Shown in pieces: positions 6,993 through 10,760 of a stretch of 10,760 nt of DNA. The stretch lies in the NCBI GenBank assembly GCA_030829675.1, contig JAURAE010000040.1, forward strand, positions 1-10,760, in the 5' to 3' direction. This DNA comes from Schleiferiaceae bacterium (GTDB taxonomy: Bacteria > Bacteroidota > Bacteroidia > Flavobacteriales > Schleiferiaceae). The position numbers were made by a program, and so were the translations under genes. Positions within the stretch are counted from its first letter, which is position 1. Every line of letters starts with the position of its first letter. Below the pieces are notes generated by a model that searched no databases, was not told the origin of the DNA, and was given only the letters and a program-made list of their open reading frames with translations.

Positions 6993-8971
6993 TCCTGCTT
7001 TTGATAGAGCCGTGACATGAAATAAATGTGCGGTAGGCTCAAGGCGCTAAGGAAAACCAAAAAGTAACTGCTCCATTGGGAGAGAGAGTTACGGTCAAAT
7101 TGGAAAATCACCAAAAACAAGGCTATGGCACCAATGGTGAAAGGCAAGGCGCGCATGAACATTTGTAAATGCGACCATTGATGCGCCTTTTTAAGATGAT
7201 CCCAGCCAGATGCGCTGTGCTGAAGAATGAAGTACGTTCCAAAGGCAATGGCCAAAGACTGCTCACCCAACAACAGCAGGGTTGCTATTGATATCAACCA
7301 AGGCACTGAAGCAAACCATAAGCCTCCCATAATGGCTACAGCTGCAGCCGCGCGATAAGTAGTTAACAACGCGCCCTCTGGAATACTGACTTCAGAAATC
7401 CCCATCGTACTGAGTACGGAGTTGACCTCGGACATGTGGGGCAAAAGAAGCAATACGAATAAGATAGTTCCCCAAACCATCGATAATACGGCGCTCGGCA
7501 ATCCCCACTCTCGCATGTCGGTTTCTCCAAAATGCCAGGCACTGTAAAATATGAAAGCCAGCAACCCAACTATCGGACTTGCAGCCCAGAACAATAAGAC
7601 AATGGCCATAATGCCGCTGTACTTCAGAATAAATTTGGGCAAACGCATACCATTGGCATGGCCGTAACCGTCTAGCGCGCCGTGTGGTATACCTATTAAG
7701 AACAGCATAAAAACCAAAATACCGAGGGAAATAGGCTGCGCATATTGTGGCAGGGTCGCCTGCAAAGTCATCGCGGTGAGTACCATGGCCATGGGTGCCC
7801 AGCGCGCCGGTCGAGTGCGTAAGAAGGCGAAAAACGATGCCACTACAGCCCACAAAAACTTCATGATAGGAAGGCCGGCAAACATGCCTAGTTCCCAACG
7901 AAGCGTGCTCTTCTCATCTAAGAATCCAAAAATTCCCTCGTGTGTTCTATTGGTAAATAGATTCGTAAAAATCTCTTTGCCCCATTGCGGCTTGTACTTC
8001 AAGATGTGTAAGAGTAAATGGTCGTAGAAGTAGTGTCGCCCTATGCCTGTACGAGGCCAATTCCAAAATTGATGCTTACGCACTACCGATTGTTGCTCAA
8101 GCTCTCCAACCAATTCCTTGGCGCGATCATACATATACTTAAAGCCATAGCCTGTGGTCGGCTTGATAACCGCTCCCCTTGCGCCCATCGAAATAATACG
8201 AGCGTCGGGATGCTGCTGCAAGGCATGTTGCGTCATTGGAATAACCCCTTGTTCTTCATGAACTACATCATAGGGCCCTTCCAAACCTAGGAGGTAACTT
8301 CTTAAATGAGTTGTGGCCAATTCCTCCGGCAAAACCTCACTCCCAAATCGCGTCACCTCCACCAAGGCCTCATGTTCGTCTATTGGGAGGATGTACATAA
8401 ATTGGGTAAAACCGTTTTGCGGAATATTGAAATCCATCAATACCAACTGCGACGGATCCCAGTTAGGCCAATCCGTCTTTACACGCCACCCCGTAAAACT
8501 CTGAAGGACAAGTGGGCCCGTTGGTTCTTTAATCTCTGGGGGACGACTGTCGTAGACGCGTTGGGCCATCCATTTTGTATTATCGGAAAATACGGCAACG
8601 CCTTCCGCTTCACTCTTAAAACTAGTTAATGAAGCACGCACCAAATTAATACTTGGGTATTGCAGGACTAATTTTTTCGTGTGCTCGTATAAAGTTATGC
8701 TCTCCAACATACCGTAACGCATGCTTTTCAGATGCTCCACTTCACCGTTAAAATCAAGTTTATTCCACTCCTTTAATAATAGGGGGCGCAAGGTGGCGAA
8801 AATGGGATCTTCACGATGACCCCAAAAGCAATACGTCTTATCATTTTTCCACTTTGATTCCGATTCTAAGATTAATACCTCCAAATCTTGGAGCAATCCA
8901 CGCTCATGCAACTCCAAAAGCAATAAACTGTTGGAAGCTCCCAATCCTATTAGCGCAACATCGTAATTCAT
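6989..8971 (-). CDS. crtY-blh: lycopene beta-cyclase / beta-carotene 15,15'-dioxygenase fusion (CrtY-Blh)
   Basis: A 660-residue bifunctional enzyme predicted to cyclise lycopene to beta-carotene and cleave that to two retinals at the membrane. Residues 1 to about 384 are a full CrtY: FAD-binding start YDVALIGLGASNSLLLLEL, CFWG (48-51), DSRPP (141-145), SFTGWRVKT, LVLMDFNIPQ, FMYILPIDEHEALVEVTRFG (191-210), GVIPM and GARGAVIKPTTGYGF (263-277), ending FLDEKSTLRWELGMFAGLP. Residues from about 385 to 660 are a full Brp/Blh membrane domain: IGIPHGALD (H430), SAWHFGETD (H480), LQHSASGWDHLKKAH (H585, H592, H597) and LPHIYFM (H648) within several hydrophobic helices. The histidines should hold the catalytic iron. 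The ATG at 8969-8971 fits the family start; the same frame extends up to 9076, but that stretch is AT-rich and low-complexity and has no cyclase-like sequence. No frame break occurs at the junction. Divergent from the proteorhodopsin gene. Confidence 0.93.
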   Translation of the reverse strand: MNYDVALIGLGASNSLLLLELHERGLLQDLEVLILESESKWKNDKTYCFWGHREDPIFATLRPLLLKEWNKLDFNGEVEHLKSMRYGMLESITLYEHTKKLVLQYPSINLVRASLTSFKSEAEGVAVFSDNTKWMAQRVYDSRPPEIKEPTGPLVLQSFTGWRVKTDWPNWDPSQLVLMDFNIPQNGFTQFMYILPIDEHEALVEVTRFGSEVLPEELATTHLRSYLLGLEGPYDVVHEEQGVIPMTQHALQQHPDARIISMGARGAVIKPTTGYGFKYMYDRAKELVGELEQQSVVRKHQFWNWPRTGIGRHYFYDHLLLHILKYKPQWGKEIFTNLFTNRTHEGIFGFLDEKSTLRWELGMFAGLPIMKFLWAVVASFFAFLRTRPARWAPMAMVLTAMTLQATLPQYAQPISLGILVFMLFLIGIPHGALDGYGHANGMRLPKFILKYSGIMAIVLLFWAASPIVGLLAFIFYSAWHFGETDMREWGLPSAVLSMVWGTILFVLLLLPHMSEVNSVLSTMGISEVSIPEGALLTTYRAAAAVAIMGGLWFASVPWLISIATLLLLGEQSLAIAFGTYFILQHSASGWDHLKKAHQWSHLQMFMRALPFTIGAIALFLVIFQFDRNSLSQWSSYFLVFLSALSLPHIYFMSRLYQKQD

Positions 8972-9088
8972 GATTAAGTGTACTTGTGACCTTTTATAAA
9001 ATGAATAACATTTTTTACTCGATTTTGTTCTAAAAAAGTGTTTATTGCAGGACAAAAGCACCACATAACGGCACAATTAGGGTAATTT

Positions 9089-9106
9089 ATGAGTATTAAT
9101 ACTTAT
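9089..9106. promoter_or_regulatory. 18-bp palindrome in the crtY-blh / proteorhodopsin divergent intergenic region
   Basis: The 208-bp AT-rich gap (8972-9179) holds AGTATTAATACT (9092-9103), a perfect 12-bp palindrome extended by AT/AT arms to 18 bp with one mismatched pair. It lies 73 bp before the opsin start and 117 bp before the crtY-blh start. A plus-strand -7-like element, TATTTTTA (9104-9111, one mismatch to TAnnTTTG), overlaps its right edge; no convincing -33 is seen. It may be an operator shared by both genes. AT-rich DNA yields palindromes by chance, so confidence is modest. No convincing promoter was found for the minus-strand gene. Confidence 0.35.
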
Positions 9107-9179
9107 TTTTAACTACCTCGTGAACAATCCCCAATAAGTGTCGTTAATTGGTAGTTATAACCTTTAATATTTTAACACC

Positions 9180-9914
9180 ATGTCACTATTTCTAGAAATA
9201 GCGAAGTTCCCGGTCGATGATCCGGTAACGTTCACATTCTTCGCTGGCTATATGGCAATGTTTGCCGCGTCAGTATTCTTCTTCATGGAGCGCAGCCGCG
9301 TTTCTGATGAATGGAAAACATCTCTACTAGTAAGTGGATTGATCACAGGTATTGCTGCTGTTCACTACTACTACATGAGAAATTACTACCCAGTTCACGG
9401 TAGTCCAGTAGTATTGCGCTACGTCGATTGGACTTTAACAGTTCCATTGATGTGTGTTGAATTCTACTTGATCACTAAGAAAGCGGGTGGAACAGCAGCA
9501 ATCCTTTGGAAGCTTATCCTTGCTTCTGTAGCGATGCTAGTATTAGGTTACATTGGAGAAGCGTTCTACGCTGACCAATCACAATCATGGGTTTGGGGTG
9601 CACTTTCTGGCGCTGCTTATTTCTACATTGTATGGTTGGTTATGGCTGGCGACGTTGCAAAACTTGCGAATGCAGCAGGTGGCAAAGTAGCTAAGGCAAA
9701 CTCAATGTTGGCTAAGTTCGTGGTAATTGGTTGGGCTATTTACCCTATCGGTTACATTTTAGGTACTGAAGGTGGTCTATTCGGAATGTCTATCGGCTCT
9801 GCTGATGACGGCCTGTTGAACCTTTGCTACAACATCGCAGATGCGGTGAACAAAATTGGATTCGGTCTCGTAGTTTACTCTTTGGCAATCAGCAAAGACG
9901 AAGCTGCGGCTTAA
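9180..9914 (+). CDS. proteorhodopsin, light-driven proton pump
   Basis: A 244-residue seven-helix microbial rhodopsin that binds retinal through a Schiff-base lysine and exports protons in the light. Helix C reads RYVDWTLTVPLMCVEFYLI (80-98). Aligned by eye to the classical proteorhodopsin, it has the acceptor D83 (D97), T87 (T101) and donor E94 (E108), the DTE set of proton pumps as opposed to NDQ sodium or NTQ chloride pumps. M91 sits at tuning position 105, as in many green-absorbing flavobacterial forms. H62 in AVHYYYM matches the H75 partner of the acceptor. Helix G has YNIADAVNKIGFGL with D221 and retinal-binding K225. No cleavable signal is obvious. Divergent from crtY-blh, which would supply the retinal; ends at a strong terminator, so probably monocistronic. 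The ATG at 9180 follows an AT-rich leader without a Shine-Dalgarno. Confidence 0.97.
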   Translation: MSLFLEIAKFPVDDPVTFTFFAGYMAMFAASVFFFMERSRVSDEWKTSLLVSGLITGIAAVHYYYMRNYYPVHGSPVVLRYVDWTLTVPLMCVEFYLITKKAGGTAAILWKLILASVAMLVLGYIGEAFYADQSQSWVWGALSGAAYFYIVWLVMAGDVAKLANAAGGKVAKANSMLAKFVVIGWAIYPIGYILGTEGGLFGMSIGSADDGLLNLCYNIADAVNKIGFGLVVYSLAISKDEAAA

Positions 9915-9936
9915 TCATAGTTTCAGAGTGTTGGTT

Positions 9937-9970
9937 AGCCCCGCGACACTGTCGCGGGGCTTTCTATTTT
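9937..9970 (+). terminator. rho-independent terminator of the proteorhodopsin gene
   Basis: A perfect 11-bp stem, AGCCCCGCGAC (9937-9947) pairing with GTCGCGGGGCT (9951-9961) around the 3-base loop ACT, is followed by TTTCTATTTT. The stem is very GC-rich in an AT-rich setting and begins 22 bases after the opsin stop. It should insulate the downstream peptidase gene. Confidence 0.92.
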
Positions 9971-10001
9971 ATGCCCTATCTACTCTGGCCCGGTTTTCGC
10001 G

Positions 10002-10009
10002 TATTTTTG
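10002..10009 (+). promoter_or_regulatory. candidate -7 promoter element for the M61 peptidase gene
   Basis: TATTTTTG matches the Bacteroidota -7 consensus TAnnTTTG exactly and lies 16 bp before the ATG at 10026, downstream of the opsin terminator. No TTG stands at the expected -33 distance and the leader would be very short, so the call is weak. Confidence 0.28.
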
Positions 10010-10025
10010 AGCAAAGGCAAATTCT

Positions 10026-10760
10026 ATGAGCACGCGCAAAACCCTACTCCTATTCTTACTTCCACTGTTGAGCTTTGGCCAGAAAACAGGCTACCACAGC
10101 TACACCCTAGATCTTATTAATGTCGAGGACGATAGAGTTAAGGTTACAGTGGATGCCACAAAGATGAACTTTGGCGATTATGTCGCCGGGGTAGAATTTA
10201 ACTTCCCTGCCACCATCCCTGGCACCTACGCCACCTTAGACTACGGTCGATTCATCAAGGACTTCAAAGCCTATGGCGCTGAAGGCAAATCCTTAAAAGT
10301 GAAAAAGAATGGCAATACTTATGTGATCAAGGGTAAACCCAAAAAGATCGAATATTGGGTGGACGATTCCTTTGACGCCAAGGTGCGCAAAAACAAGATT
10401 TTCGAACCGGCCGGAACGAACAATCAAGAAGGACGCAATTTCTTGATCAATGCTGCTGGATACTTCGGTTTCTTTACCGGCGCCGAGGAAATGCCCATTA
10501 CCCTGGAGGTCAAAAAGAGTCCGACGCTTTATGGGCTGAGTGCTATGAACGGCTATTCCTATGGCAATACTCAAAACTTCCATGCCAAGGATTACCACCA
10601 GCTCTTGGATTGCCCCATCATGTTTGCAAAGCCGGACACGACCTCATTCAAATTAGGCCCAACAAAAGTGACCATCGGGGTATTTAGCGAAAGTGGTCGA
10701 GAATTGTCAGAGGACATCTACGAACAAGTTCGCCTGAGCATGGGAGCTATCGAATCCTTT
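10026..10760 (+). CDS. M61-family peptidase (glycyl aminopeptidase-like), N-terminal part, cut by window end
   Basis: Open from ATG 10026 to the window end without a stop: 245 residues visible. Residues 1 to about 19 form a putative signal peptide (MSTRKTLLLFLLPLLSFGQ) with the SFGQ ending often seen in flavobacterial secreted proteins, so it is probably periplasmic or exported. The rest resembles the N-terminal beta-rich domain of M61 peptidases: ATIPGTYATLDYGRFIKDFKAYGAEGK in general pattern (PG.Y...D....I..F.A....GK), then DSFDAKVR, NFLINAAGYFGFFTGAEE, and FHAKDYHQLLDCPIMFAK, matching the F.A.DY..L.D.P pattern just before the catalytic domain. The zinc HExxH motif and any PDZ domain would lie beyond the window, so activity cannot be judged. 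A weak AAAGG lies about 9 bases before the ATG. Confidence 0.82.
   Translation, partial: MSTRKTLLLFLLPLLSFGQKTGYHSYTLDLINVEDDRVKVTVDATKMNFGDYVAGVEFNFPATIPGTYATLDYGRFIKDFKAYGAEGKSLKVKKNGNTYVIKGKPKKIEYWVDDSFDAKVRKNKIFEPAGTNNQEGRNFLINAAGYFGFFTGAEEMPITLEVKKSPTLYGLSAMNGYSYGNTQNFHAKDYHQLLDCPIMFAKPDTTSFKLGPTKVTIGVFSESGRELSEDIYEQVRLSMGAIESF

Noticed and set aside
7392..7898. 168-codon minus-strand frame inside the Blh domain in another reading frame
   Set aside because: The crtY-blh frame has all the membrane helices and histidine motifs here; the alternative is an out-of-frame shadow.
8972..9076. 35-codon N-terminal extension of the CrtY-Blh fusion, starting at 9076
   Set aside because: The frame is open, but the residues are low-complexity (Lys, Ser, Phe) and come before the canonical FAD-binding start at 8971; the DNA is AT-rich and intergenic in character.
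8976..9141. AAGTGT occurring three times (8976, 9036, 9136) in the opsin upstream region
   Set aside because: Short hexamer in AT-rich DNA, uneven spacing (60 and 100 bp) and no further shared flank; too weak to call a repeat family.
9154..9161. GTTATAAC palindrome just before the opsin start
   Set aside because: Only 8 bp with no extension beyond it; expected by chance in such AT-rich sequence.
1..10760. Search for tRNA, rRNA, CRISPR repeats, insertion sequences, integrases and phage genes
   Set aside because: None was seen: apart from short intergenic gaps the window is filled by recognisable chromosomal genes, with no transposase or repeat array.

Overview
The window looks like a chromosomal piece of a marine, photoheterotrophic Bacteroidota, most likely a member of the Flavobacteriales. 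This rests on sequence features, not on a database search. There is a proteorhodopsin with Met at the spectral-tuning position. Shine-Dalgarno sequences are generally absent. One putative exported protein has a signal peptide ending in the SFGQ style common in flavobacteria. TAnnTTTG-like promoter elements are present, and the genes are densely packed.

Left part (1-2773, all on the minus strand): a regulator-plus-efflux block. A MarR-family repressor (TTG start), an HlyD/AcrA-type periplasmic adaptor and an RND permease (cut by the window edge) form one operon in which each stop overlaps the next start by 4 bp (ATGA). Upstream lies a TetR-family regulator. Two related imperfect palindromes flank tetR. 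One overlaps the tetR start codon. The other overlaps its stop codon and lies about 110 bp upstream of marR. They look like an autoregulatory operator and an operator through which TetR could also control the efflux operon.

Middle (2809-6992): a full-length DNA polymerase I with the 5' nuclease, an apparently intact proofreading exonuclease and the polymerase domain (minus strand), then a divergent membrane-anchored metallophosphoesterase (plus strand).

Right part (6989-9960): a retinal and light-capture module. A single 660-residue minus-strand gene joins a full lycopene beta-cyclase (CrtY-type flavoprotein) to a full Brp/Blh-type beta-carotene 15,15'-dioxygenase. One polypeptide could therefore take lycopene to beta-carotene to retinal. 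It is divergent from a DTE-type proton-pumping proteorhodopsin, and the two share a 208-bp AT-rich intergenic region holding an 18-bp near-perfect palindrome. The opsin gene ends in a strong intrinsic terminator, so it is probably transcribed alone. The earlier carotenoid genes (crtE, crtB, crtI) are not in the window.

Right edge (10026-10760): the secreted N-terminal half of an M61-family (glycyl aminopeptidase-like) peptidase, cut by the window end before its zinc site.

The most notable item is the cyclase-dioxygenase fusion beside the rhodopsin it probably serves. No tRNA, rRNA, CRISPR array, insertion sequence or phage gene was seen.
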